Part shown: piece by piece, positions 1 through 6,639 of the stretch
Position numbering within the stretch: position 1 is the stretch's first letter
Layout of the letters: each line of letters opens with the position of its first letter
Origin: a virus
IMG/VR virus record: IMGVR_UViG_3300032288_004724
Coordinates: 1 to 37,764 of that record
Direction: 5' to 3' (one strand)
Length of the DNA stretch: 37,764 nucleotides
Program-made: the position numbers and the translations under genes
The notes under the pieces: model-generated
Seen by the model: only the letters and a program-made list of their open reading frames with translations
The model's database searches: none
Told to the model about the DNA's origin: nothing

Positions 1-554
1 TCCTTAAGAATACCAATAGTATCCTTAGAATTATCGCCAAAATATTTATTCAACTTATCTGATGAGAAATTTCTAATTACATTACCAAAATTGAAATTTA
101 TCAATTCTTGTAGATTTTCTGGAGAAATATTAATTGGTTGTTTAGAAACAGACAATAAACTTCTAGTTACAAAACTTCTATCAAATCTATTTGCAGTTAA
201 TTGTTCTTTAATCTTTTTAATGTTTCCTCTATTAATAGAAACATTCTTTAACTCCTCTTTATCAAATTTAAAATTAATAGTCTTCGTTTGAATCTCTTGA
301 TTATCTAATGCTTCTCCAATTTTAGATATAACATCTGATTCCTTTTCTCCTGAATCTTGTTCAACATCTGTCTTAAAATCTTCTTTTACTATTCCTTTAT
401 AAGTATTCCAAACATTTTTAACTTGATTCTTTAAAAAGTTGCCAATACCTTTAAAGATATTACCAAACATCCCTTCATTTATAATATATTCTTTTGTAGA
501 ATCTTCAAATGATTCTACTCGCTCTTTTAGTAATTCATCGAATTTACTCTTCAT
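1..554 (-). CDS. Unknown phage protein with capsid-targeting-like N-terminus (3' end beyond window)
   Basis: An open frame read on the minus strand from ATG at 554 runs without a stop to the window's left edge (about 184 codons seen). It begins MKSKFDELLKERVESFED and continues to a YIINEGMFGN segment near residues 23-32. The I-N-E/G stretch fits the (L/I)-x-E cleavage rule of the T4 gp21 prohead protease, and the same MKSKFDE opening is found in the gene at 1317-1700. After it come a short aromatic helix-like stretch (FKGIGNFLKNQ), an acidic linker and a Lys/Asn-rich region. Its start overlaps the end of the upstream gene by 11 nt, so it is the last visible gene of a minus-strand operon. I infer a virion-internal or prohead-associated protein. 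No family is recognised. Confidence 0.7.
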   Translation of the reverse strand, partial: MKSKFDELLKERVESFEDSTKEYIINEGMFGNIFKGIGNFLKNQVKNVWNTYKGIVKEDFKTDVEQDSGEKESDVISKIGEALDNQEIQTKTINFKFDKEELKNVSINRGNIKKIKEQLTANRFDRSFVTRSLLSVSKQPINISPENLQELINFNFGNVIRNFSSDKLNKYFGDNSKDTIGILK

Positions 555-1014
555 ATTCCATTTTATAAATTGCTAAAAGGTCTTTTTCAGTACAACCATT
601 GTGAAGAAGATAGGTTTCTAACATCTCAACAGTAGAACTATTCATTATCATTTGTACTAAGGCATCATTTGGTCTGATGCCTTTTTCTTCTTGAAGATAC
701 ATTAAACAATACATCTTAAGTCTTTCCATTTTAGTAGGAGCAAATGTTAAACTTCCTTGAATAGGTTCTAACATGTCATTTGGTATCATTGCTACTACTC
801 CATCTTGACCATAACCACTAGGTTGTGCATTACTACAACCACATTCAATATAAACTTTAGATTCTTTATCTTTCTCTGCTAAAATGTAACCTTCATATCC
901 TTGATACTTGGAAATCTCTCCTCGTTCACAATAAGCAGGATCTACCTTTAATCTTACTCTTTTAAGATTAGCAGATTTAAATGTGTTTTCTAATAAACGA
1001 GAGAATTTGCTCAT
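544..1014 (-). CDS. Conserved-looking hypothetical protein, possible virion component
   Basis: 156 residues, beginning MSKFSRLLENTFKSANLK, a short amphipathic start of the type seen on neighbouring genes. The body has mixed composition with a Gly-rich centre (CGCSNAQPSGYGQDG, about residues 57-71) and an acidic C-terminus. The region around residues 20-60 (VKVDPAYCERG, YQGYEGYILAEKD) could be a small beta-barrel, which is only an impression. It sits in a minus-strand run with 1 nt between it and the upstream gene and an 11 nt overlap with the downstream one, so it is translated from a shared transcript. No Shine-Dalgarno site is visible. Function unknown. Confidence 0.75.
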   Translation of the reverse strand: MSKFSRLLENTFKSANLKRVRLKVDPAYCERGEISKYQGYEGYILAEKDKESKVYIECGCSNAQPSGYGQDGVVAMIPNDMLEPIQGSLTFAPTKMERLKMYCLMYLQEEKGIRPNDALVQMIMNSSTVEMLETYLLHNGCTEKDLLAIYKMEYEE

Positions 1015-1015
1015 A

Positions 1016-1315
1016 TTAAGATTGCTGTTCTACTTTTTTAAGTTCTTGATTGGCTTTAGCTTTAATTTGAGCTTTCTTCATATCTTTTGGACTGATTGGT
1101 CCTTTTGCTTTCTTAGCTTGTTCTTCTTTTTCTTTTTTTGCAATTTCAGCAGGATTTGTTGAAAGATTTTCATCTTCATCTGAACCTTCAGAGAAGATAT
1201 ATTTAACCAATAAACTATTCACTACATGGTCAAAACTTTCCTTTGCAACCTTCTTCTTATATTGCTTTTTAGATTCTTCCTTTTTACAATCTTTTTTATC
1301 TTTATCGTGTTTCAT
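1016..1315 (-). CDS. Small Lys-rich hypothetical protein
   Basis: 99 residues, strongly charged. The first 25 residues are almost all Lys, Asp and Glu. An embedded segment KESFDHVVNSLLVKYIFSEG (about 25-44) resembles the amphipathic peptides that open neighbouring genes. The second half is Lys/Ala/Glu-rich and probably helical. It starts 1 nt after the stop of the 1317-1700 gene, in the same minus-strand operon. The composition would suit a virion-internal or nucleic-acid-associated protein, but nothing assigns a function. Confidence 0.65.
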   Translation of the reverse strand: MKHDKDKKDCKKEESKKQYKKKVAKESFDHVVNSLLVKYIFSEGSDEDENLSTNPAEIAKKEKEEQAKKAKGPISPKDMKKAQIKAKANQELKKVEQQS

Positions 1316-1316
1316 A

Positions 1317-1700
1317 TTAAAGTGATGGTTTATATCTATCGTTTGCTTGTTTAATAAGTTCTTGTATCTTATCTAAACTTTGTAAAGGATTATCCTTTGT
1401 AAATTGTGATTGAATACCTTCAATCAATTTTGAAAATTCAGGACTTTTAATTTCTAGTTTCCCAGCAAGCTTTTCTTCAATAATCATACTTATAAAATCA
1501 ACAAACATTTCTTTCATTGATAATGAAGCTGCATCAATCGTATCTGCAACTTTCTTTGCTGGGTCTTCTCCTTCAGGTGCTTGTTCCTCTCCTGAATTAT
1601 TTGCTGCATCAGGAGGGGTGTTACCTTCCTCCTCCTGAGCTTCTACATTTAAAAAAACTTTGTAAGCGTTCTTTATCGCTTCATCAAATTTCGACTTCAT
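1317..1700 (-). CDS. Acidic hypothetical protein, first gene of a minus-strand operon
   Basis: 127 residues. It opens MKSKFDEAIKNAYKVFLNVE, sharing MKSKFDE with the partial gene at the left edge. This opening looks like a T4-type capsid-targeting peptide. An acidic, Pro/Gly-containing linker (about 20-50) follows, then a predicted helical C-terminal half (about 55-127). A late-type octamer GATAAATA lies exactly 5 nt upstream of the ATG, making this the likely first gene of the operon running to the left edge. Inferred to be a late, virion- or prohead-associated protein. Confidence 0.7.
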   Translation of the reverse strand: MKSKFDEAIKNAYKVFLNVEAQEEEGNTPPDAANNSGEEQAPEGEDPAKKVADTIDAASLSMKEMFVDFISMIIEEKLAGKLEIKSPEFSKLIEGIQSQFTKDNPLQSLDKIQELIKQANDRYKPSL

Positions 1701-1705
1701 TCATA

Positions 1706-1713
1706 TATTTATC
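1706..1713 (-). promoter_or_regulatory. Late-type promoter GATAAATA, 5 nt before start codon
   Basis: Minus-strand GATAAATA followed by the 5-nt spacer TATGA and then the ATG at 1700. T4 late promoters carry TATAAATA at about -13 to -6, so +1 would fall on the start codon. It drives the operon 1700 to 1. Confidence 0.6.
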
Positions 1714-1715
1714 TG

Positions 1716-1937
1716 CTACTTCAGATTTTTTAAGTAGTCAGTAAATGATTCGAAATCTCCTCCAGTAGATTCAAGCATATTTTGAATAGCTTGTTCAAAG
1801 AATTCATTAAATGTCAAATCACTTTCATTCATCTTTGAAAGAATTCCAATTAATTCTTCTTTTGAAAAATCTTCTAGATTAATTTCAATTTCACCAAGAT
1901 CTTGTTCTTCTTCATTAGTATTAGGTTCATTAGTCAT
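1716..1937 (-). CDS. Small acidic hypothetical protein
   Basis: 73 residues, very acidic in the first half (NEEEQDLGEIEINLEDF). The second half, TFNEFFEQAIQNMLESTGG (about 42-60), resembles the N-terminal peptide of the gene at 3017-3238 (TFNEYYKYLMETLTASGG), which links it to the capsid-targeting-like family. It is 15 nt upstream of the 1317-1700 gene, whose own promoter lies in that gap. No clear promoter was found for this gene. Function unknown; a scaffold or core component is possible. Confidence 0.6.
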   Translation of the reverse strand: MTNEPNTNEEEQDLGEIEINLEDFSKEELIGILSKMNESDLTFNEFFEQAIQNMLESTGGDFESFTDYLKNLK

Positions 1938-1982
1938 ACAATTTAATAATACATTATAAATATCAAAAAGCTAGTATTATTT

Positions 1983-2501
1983 TTAAATAATATTAAATTT
2001 AAAAGATTCTTCAACTGAATTTAATCTATTCAAAACATAATTCAAACCATTTTTCTCACAAAACATTTTGATTTTTTTTCTTGGACTAATATTCTTATTT
2101 CTTTTTTGCAAAAATAATTGAAGTTCTAAAATTTTACTCTGACTAATATTCTCATTAAAATTAAATTTTTGATCAAATAATATTAAAAAATTTAAATATT
2201 TTGCAATATATTCTAAACAATTTTGTAATAATATTATAATATCCTCGTTATTAAATAATTCTGATAATAATATACAATTAATATTATTTGCAAAAATATA
2301 AATATTTTTATAATTAATATCAAAATTATCAATAAGTTCAGAAATAATAAAATCTAAAAATATTTTTTTACAATCAATATTATTAATATTAATAATTAAA
2401 TTATTGCAATTAATAAATGAATATATTTTATTAGATATAATATTATTAAATAACGAATCGAAATTTATTAATTTAATATTTTTTTCTTTTATTATTAACA
2501 T
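1983..2501 (-). CDS. Extremely AT-rich hypothetical protein
   Basis: 172 codons built largely from Ile, Asn, Leu, Lys and Phe. Positions 2341-2400 hold only 4 G/C of 60. The protein begins MLIIKEKNIKLINF and ends with a more ordinary segment (KKIKMFCEKNGLNYVLNRLN, about 143-162) that looks like real coding sequence. Base composition is well below that of both neighbours. No Shine-Dalgarno site or late octamer precedes the start. It could be a fast-evolving native gene or a recent arrival. No family recognised. The AT-rich non-coding 108 nt on its 5' side (2502-2609) show nothing else. Confidence 0.6.
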   Translation of the reverse strand: MLIIKEKNIKLINFDSLFNNIISNKIYSFINCNNLIININNIDCKKIFLDFIISELIDNFDINYKNIYIFANNINCILLSELFNNEDIIILLQNCLEYIAKYLNFLILFDQKFNFNENISQSKILELQLFLQKRNKNISPRKKIKMFCEKNGLNYVLNRLNSVEESFKFNII

Positions 2502-2609
2502 TAACCAGGATTTTTTAAATTCTTTATATTATTTATACATTATGAAAATAGAAAGTCAAGCAATATTTTTGATATTTTTTATATTTTCGATATTTTTTTG
2601 GGAATTTTT

Positions 2610-3008
2610 TTAGAATTTGACTTTTCCAAGACGTAAATTGATGATTCCGTTGTAATATTCTTCTTTAATTAAAACTTCTCTATCGAATTGTTCTTTTGCT
2701 TCAAAATATGCCATTTGACTTTTATTATCACAAAATCTGAGAATTTCAAATGAAAAATTCGATTTTCCAAATTTTATCATATCTTCATTTAATTCTTTAG
2801 AACTTCCAGTATAAGTTTTCCAATCAGTTTCTTTAATAGAGATTCTTCTATTAACTTTACCTTTTAAAGGTTTTCTTTTAAGTTTTGTGAGTATTTGTTT
2901 TTTACCAACGTATTTTCTACCATTTACATTATTTGTGATGATGTAAATGAATCCATATGGATTTTCTGGTATTTCAATATTGCAAGTCCAATGTCCTAAA
3001 TCATTCAT
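2610..3008 (-). CDS. GIY-YIG-type endonuclease domain protein
   Basis: 132 residues. The N-terminal part holds the GIY-YIG-like core: GFIYIITN (about 19-26) followed by GRKYVGKKQ (about 30-38), then a basic stretch and KTYTGSSKELNEDMIKFGK (about 64-82), and a Glu-containing helix (YFEAKEQFDREVL, about 101-113). Spacing and order match short stand-alone GIY-YIG proteins common in T4-like phages, which cut DNA with a tyrosine and arginine/glutamate centre. No separate DNA-binding module is present, so a Seg-type homing role is less certain than a housekeeping nuclease role. It lies 8 nt after the 3017-3238 gene on the same strand and is probably cotranscribed. Confidence 0.75.
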   Translation of the reverse strand: MNDLGHWTCNIEIPENPYGFIYIITNNVNGRKYVGKKQILTKLKRKPLKGKVNRRISIKETDWKTYTGSSKELNEDMIKFGKSNFSFEILRFCDNKSQMAYFEAKEQFDREVLIKEEYYNGIINLRLGKVKF

Positions 3009-3016
3009 TTAAGCAT

Positions 3017-3238
3017 TTACTTTTTCTTTTTTTGTTTTCTACTTTTATTTGTAGTATCCATTTTAGCTCTACGTCTTAATAATGGACCACCTGATGGAAT
3101 AACATTTGAGCCTTTATTATAGCCATCAATATTACCTACCATTCCTCCAGTAGCACCATAATCTACAGTACCAAACATACCACCACTAGCAGTTAAAGTT
3201 TCCATTAAATATTTATAATATTCATTAAATGTATCCAT
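3017..3238 (-). CDS. Small basic protein with capsid-targeting-like N-terminus
   Basis: 73 residues. It opens MDTFNEYYKYLMETLTASGG, close in style to T4 capsid-targeting peptides (MKTYQEFI-type) with a possible L-M-E cleavage point. A Gly-rich middle (MFGTVDYGATGGMVGNIDG) follows, then a strongly basic tail ending KSRKQKKKK. A peptide that could be removed plus a basic tail fits an internal head protein that binds packaged DNA; this is inference. TATAAATA is found 10 nt upstream of its ATG. Confidence 0.65.
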   Translation of the reverse strand: MDTFNEYYKYLMETLTASGGMFGTVDYGATGGMVGNIDGYNKGSNVIPSGGPLLRRRAKMDTTNKSRKQKKKK

Positions 3239-3265
3239 TGCTTTTTAATATTTATATGATATTAT
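3238..3265 (+). promoter_or_regulatory. Sigma70-like promoter of uvsY
   Basis: TTGCTT (3238-3243), 16-nt spacer, extended -10 TGATATTAT (hexamer 3260-3265). Exactly 6 nt separate the -10 from the uvsY ATG, so +1 would coincide with the start codon. Confidence 0.55.
3249..3256 (-). promoter_or_regulatory. Late-type promoter TATAAATA
   Basis: Exact T4 late consensus TATAAATA on the minus strand, 10 nt before the ATG at 3238. It lies in the 33-nt divergent gap shared with the rightward uvsY promoter, so the two overlap back to back. Confidence 0.6.
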
Positions 3266-3271
3266 TTAACT

Positions 3272-3664
3272 ATGGAAACTTATAATAAGTATGATAAAGA
3301 ATTAGCGCAAGAGTTTGTGCTGAATTCTATTAATATTAAAGAAGTTCTATATAAGTTACCAGCAAAAAAGCATTTTTGGGCATCTAGACTAGTACAACAT
3401 AAAGTAGAAGTTCAGAAGCTTAAAAAAGCTAAAACAAAGTTGATTTCAGTAGCAAAAACAGAAGGAACAGCACAATCAAGAATTAAGTTCAGCAAAGAAA
3501 ACGATTCAACACTATTGGATGCATTACCTCAGATTGAAACAATAAATGATAGAATCCATGAGCAAGAATGTATTATTGAATTATTAAATAATGCAATCGA
3601 AACTTTTAAATCCATGGATTGGCAAATTAAAAGTTTATTACAATTAATGACAATGGAAATGTAA
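3272..3664 (+). CDS. uvsY: UvsY-like recombination mediator
   Basis: 130 residues (T4 UvsY is 137). UvsY loads the UvsX recombinase on single-stranded DNA coated with gp32. The protein is mostly helical and charged: an N-terminal segment, then LPAKKHFWASRLVQHKVEVQ (about 28-47), a basic linker, and a C-terminal helix pair ending in IETFKSMDWQIKSLLQLM, where the Met/Trp-containing end is typical of the family. Support also comes from position: it precedes uvsW by 1 nt, as uvsY neighbours uvsW in T4. The first gene of a rightward run uvsY-uvsW-55. The assignment rests on length, composition and synteny rather than catalytic residues. Confidence 0.75.
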   Translation: METYNKYDKELAQEFVLNSINIKEVLYKLPAKKHFWASRLVQHKVEVQKLKKAKTKLISVAKTEGTAQSRIKFSKENDSTLLDALPQIETINDRIHEQECIIELLNNAIETFKSMDWQIKSLLQLMTMEM

Positions 3665-3665
3665 T

Positions 3666-5117
3666 ATGGCTAAGATTATTTTAGATGTTGAAAACGAAAA
3701 TAAATGCATATTGATATCAGATAATCTTGATATCGTGCGTGAATATTTTTCAACTTTTAATCCAGCCGCAAAATATGGTCGTTCTCCTTATATTCCTAAA
3801 AGATTATATGCAATAAGTCCATTAGGACAGTTTGATATTGGTATGACTTTTGAGATTCAAAAGCATATGATAATGAATTATCCAGAAGAGAATATAGAAG
3901 TATCGCAAAGAGTTTTGGATAAATTGAAGCCATGTTTAATAAAACCAGTAATAGATAGGCTAAAACTTTCATTAAGAGACTATCAATATGAAACTGTAGA
4001 AACATGTATGAAAGAGGGTAGAGGACTAGCAATATTGGCTACTGCTGCTGGTAAAACATTGGTTAGTGCTAATCTGATTGAAAACTATTATTTGTACTCT
4101 GATGACATTAAGAAATTTAAATGTTTAGTTATTGTTCCTGACATAGGATTAGTAGAGCAAACATATAATGATTATTTGGAATATGGTGTCACATTTAATG
4201 TTGGCAAATGGTCTGGTACTAACAAGTTAGACACTAGTTGTAATGTCATTATAGCAAATTCTGCGATATTGCAAAGAAGATTTTCAGAAAATGATTGGAT
4301 TAAAGATGTAGATTTACTCATTATAGATGAAGTTCATAGAATTACTAAAGGTTCTCAAATATCAAAAGTCGTAGATAATATAATAACGACAAGGAAGTTT
4401 GGATTTACTGGCACTATACCAGAAGACCAATCAGATAAATGGAACATCATAGGTAAAGTTGGTCCAATATTAATTCAAAAGAAATCTTCTGAACTTAGAG
4501 AAAGAAACATTTTAACAAATGCAGAAGTAAAGATATTGAAGATGAAATATCTTACAAAACCACCTTATGATAATAAGCTAAAGGGCCAAGACAACTATTG
4601 GATAGAGTTAGAGTACATCTATAATAATTCTTTTAGAAACTATGTTATAGGTTCTGTATGCAAAAACATAGATAAGAATATATTGATTTTGGTTAATCAC
4701 TTAGCTCATGGAAAATTGTTATTGGACAATTTAACAAAGAGATATCCTAATAAAAAGGTATTTTTCATTAATGGAGAAGTATCAACTGAAGATAGAGATA
4801 AAGCAAAAAAATTAATGGAATCGAATGATGATATTATTTGTGTTGCTATGACATCAATATTTTCTACTGGAGTGAATATTAAAAACATTCACATGATTGT
4901 TTTTGCTGCATTAGGTAAGAGCTTTACAAGAGTTGTACAAAGTATTGGTAGAGGACTTAGAAAACATAAGGATAAGAAGAAACTGATAATTGTTGATATA
5001 GCCGATATGATTAAATTCGGTTCTCATCATTATATTAAACGTAAATCGATTTACGATAGTGAACAGATAGTATTCCAAGAATTTGAAATTAAAGAAGATT
5101 ATGAAAACAAAAGATAA
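3666..5117 (+). CDS. uvsW: UvsW-like superfamily 2 DNA helicase
   Basis: 483 residues (T4 UvsW about 500). ATP-dependent helicase that unwinds branched DNA and R-loops during recombination-dependent replication. An N-terminal substrate-binding region (1-110) is followed by the RecA-like core: Q-type LRDYQYE (about 107), Walker A ATAAGKT (about 124-130), Walker B IIDEVHR (about 219-225), motif III GFTGT (about 255), and in the second core domain FSTGVN (about 399) and QSIGRGLRKHK (about 422-432), the arginine-finger motif VI. All helicase motifs are present, so it should be active. Starts 1 nt after uvsY and overlaps gene 55 by 17 nt. Confidence 0.93.
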   Translation: MAKIILDVENENKCILISDNLDIVREYFSTFNPAAKYGRSPYIPKRLYAISPLGQFDIGMTFEIQKHMIMNYPEENIEVSQRVLDKLKPCLIKPVIDRLKLSLRDYQYETVETCMKEGRGLAILATAAGKTLVSANLIENYYLYSDDIKKFKCLVIVPDIGLVEQTYNDYLEYGVTFNVGKWSGTNKLDTSCNVIIANSAILQRRFSENDWIKDVDLLIIDEVHRITKGSQISKVVDNIITTRKFGFTGTIPEDQSDKWNIIGKVGPILIQKKSSELRERNILTNAEVKILKMKYLTKPPYDNKLKGQDNYWIELEYIYNNSFRNYVIGSVCKNIDKNILILVNHLAHGKLLLDNLTKRYPNKKVFFINGEVSTEDRDKAKKLMESNDDIICVAMTSIFSTGVNIKNIHMIVFAALGKSFTRVVQSIGRGLRKHKDKKKLIIVDIADMIKFGSHHYIKRKSIYDSEQIVFQEFEIKEDYENKR

Positions 5118-5541
5118 AGACAAATATTATGTAGATGCAAATAAGTTCAAGCAAGAAATAGAATTGTATTATTCTACTATGGAATGTACGAATTATCTTG
5201 GTGATTGTTTGAATAAAATTGCTGAAGGACTTAGTTATAACAGTAAGTTTTACAAATATTCATATAAAGAAGAAATGGTCGGAGATGCTTTATTAAAGAT
5301 GTTTTCTGCATTAAAACGTAAGAAGTTTGATGTAAAATCTGATGCATCACCTTTTAATTATTTTACAACAATAGCATTTCATGCTTTTATTAATAGAATA
5401 AAAAAAGAGAAGAAACAGTATGATACTGTTCAAGCATATAAAGATAGAAAGTATGAAGAATTTCTATCTGTTTGTGATGGTCATATCTATGTGAAACCAA
5501 TTATTGATTCTACAGAAGAATCATTCTTTGAACAAGATTGA
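5101..5541 (+). CDS. 55: gp55-like late transcription sigma factor
   Basis: 146 residues from ATG 5101 (an earlier ATG at 5083 adds 6 residues deep inside uvsW). gp55 is the small sigma factor that lets host RNA polymerase recognise the TATAAATA late promoter. The stretch EEMVGDALLKMFSALKRKKFD (about 53-73 from this start) followed by PFNYFTTIAFHAFINRIKKEKK matches the sigma region 2-like core, with the aromatic/basic run that contacts the -10 element and RNA polymerase. Presence of this gene fits the many NNTAAATA octamers in the window. It overlaps the uvsW 3' end by 17 nt. Shorter than T4 gp55 (185), mostly for lack of an extended C-terminal region. Confidence 0.85.
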   Translation: MKTKDKDKYYVDANKFKQEIELYYSTMECTNYLGDCLNKIAEGLSYNSKFYKYSYKEEMVGDALLKMFSALKRKKFDVKSDASPFNYFTTIAFHAFINRIKKEKKQYDTVQAYKDRKYEEFLSVCDGHIYVKPIIDSTEESFFEQD

Positions 5542-5565
5542 CACCAAGGTATGATGTGGTAAACT
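5538..5565 (+). promoter_or_regulatory. Sigma70-like promoter of gene 47
   Basis: TTGACA (5538-5543), 16-nt spacer, extended -10 TGGTAAACT (hexamer 5560-5565), then 6 nt to the GTG at 5572. The -35 overlaps the stop of gene 55. The spacing supports GTG as the true start of gp47. Confidence 0.6.
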
Positions 5566-5571
5566 TGTTTA

Positions 5572-6639
5572 GTGAATTACTTTAATAAGAATAAAATAGC
5601 AATATTCTCTGATATCCACATAGGAGTACATCATGATTCTAAATTTTGGCATGATGTATCTCTAGATTGGGCTAACTGGTTCATACAAGAACTAAAGCAA
5701 CGGGATATCAGAGATATTGTTTTTTGTGGAGATTACTTTCATACTAGAGATGAAATCTCTGTTGATAGTTTACATTTTGGTTCTAAACTTCTTGAATTGT
5801 TTTCAGATTTTAATTTAACCATGATTGTTGGAAATCATGATTGTTTCTTAAAGGATAGTTCAGATGTAAATTCATTATCCCCCTTTAAGAATTGGAAAAA
5901 TGTAACAGTCGTTGATACGATGAAGACTGTTAAAAGCCATGATAAGGATATTAACTTTGTTCCATGGGGTATTAAAATTGATGAGATTCCAGTTGCTGAT
6001 GTAACATTTGGTCACTTTGAGATTGTAATGTTTAAAATGAATTCTTTTGCTTTATGCGAAGAAGGATTTGATGCTGATAGTTTATTGATGAAAAGTCCAA
6101 CAGTATTTTCTGGTCACTTTCATTTAAGAGATGAGAAGTTCTATGATAATGGTAGAATCGTTTATGTTGGTAATCCTTTTCAAACGGATTATAATGATGC
6201 TGGTTCTACTAAAGGGTTTTATATTTGGGATGTAGAAACTGATGGTATTGAATTTATTGAAAACGAAAAATCCCCAAAACATAATAATGTTCAACTATCA
6301 CACCTTATTAGTGAAGGTGGTATTACACAAAATGTAGTAGATATCTTTAAAAACAATTTAGTTAAATTTAAAGTTGATAGGAAGATTACATCCGAAGATA
6401 TGGAATTCATTTTGTATAAACTTCGTGAATTGAATCCTACTGATCTTAAGATTGAATATGAATCTATTGGATGTGAATATGGTTTAGAGGAAGAGAGAAA
6501 AGACTTTTCTGGAATTGACATTTCTCAAGCTATCATTGAATATATTGAATTGATGGACATGAATAATAAAGAAGAAATTATTCAATGTGCAATGGAAATC
6601 TTTAACAAAGCTAAAAACGATGACGCACGTAAATTTTAA
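5572..6639 (+). CDS. 47: gp47-like recombination nuclease subunit (Mre11/SbcD type)
   Basis: 355 residues from a GTG start (T4 gp47: 339). Metallophosphoesterase subunit of the gp46/gp47 complex, which resects DNA ends for recombination-primed replication. Metal-binding motifs appear in order: FSDIHIG (about 11-17), CGDYFH (about 51-56), GNHD (about 87-90), GHFEI (about 147-151) and SGHFHLR (about 180-186), all with their His/Asp residues. The C-terminal third would carry the capping and gp46-binding segment. The GTG start is supported by the promoter whose -10 ends exactly 6 nt before it. It overlaps gene 46 by 20 nt, which suggests coupled translation of the two subunits. Confidence 0.93.
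   Translation: MNYFNKNKIAIFSDIHIGVHHDSKFWHDVSLDWANWFIQELKQRDIRDIVFCGDYFHTRDEISVDSLHFGSKLLELFSDFNLTMIVGNHDCFLKDSSDVNSLSPFKNWKNVTVVDTMKTVKSHDKDINFVPWGIKIDEIPVADVTFGHFEIVMFKMNSFALCEEGFDADSLLMKSPTVFSGHFHLRDEKFYDNGRIVYVGNPFQTDYNDAGSTKGFYIWDVETDGIEFIENEKSPKHNNVQLSHLISEGGITQNVVDIFKNNLVKFKVDRKITSEDMEFILYKLRELNPTDLKIEYESIGCEYGLEEERKDFSGIDISQAIIEYIELMDMNNKEEIIQCAMEIFNKAKNDDARKF

Noticed and set aside
91-291. Plus-strand open frame near the left edge
   Set aside because: It is opposite the minus-strand frame that is open through the whole of 1-554 and fits the operon with a shared-style start.
2404-2613. Plus-strand open frame in the AT-rich region
   Set aside because: AT-rich chance frame with no promoter, partly opposite the 1983-2501 gene; hydrophobic low-complexity translation.
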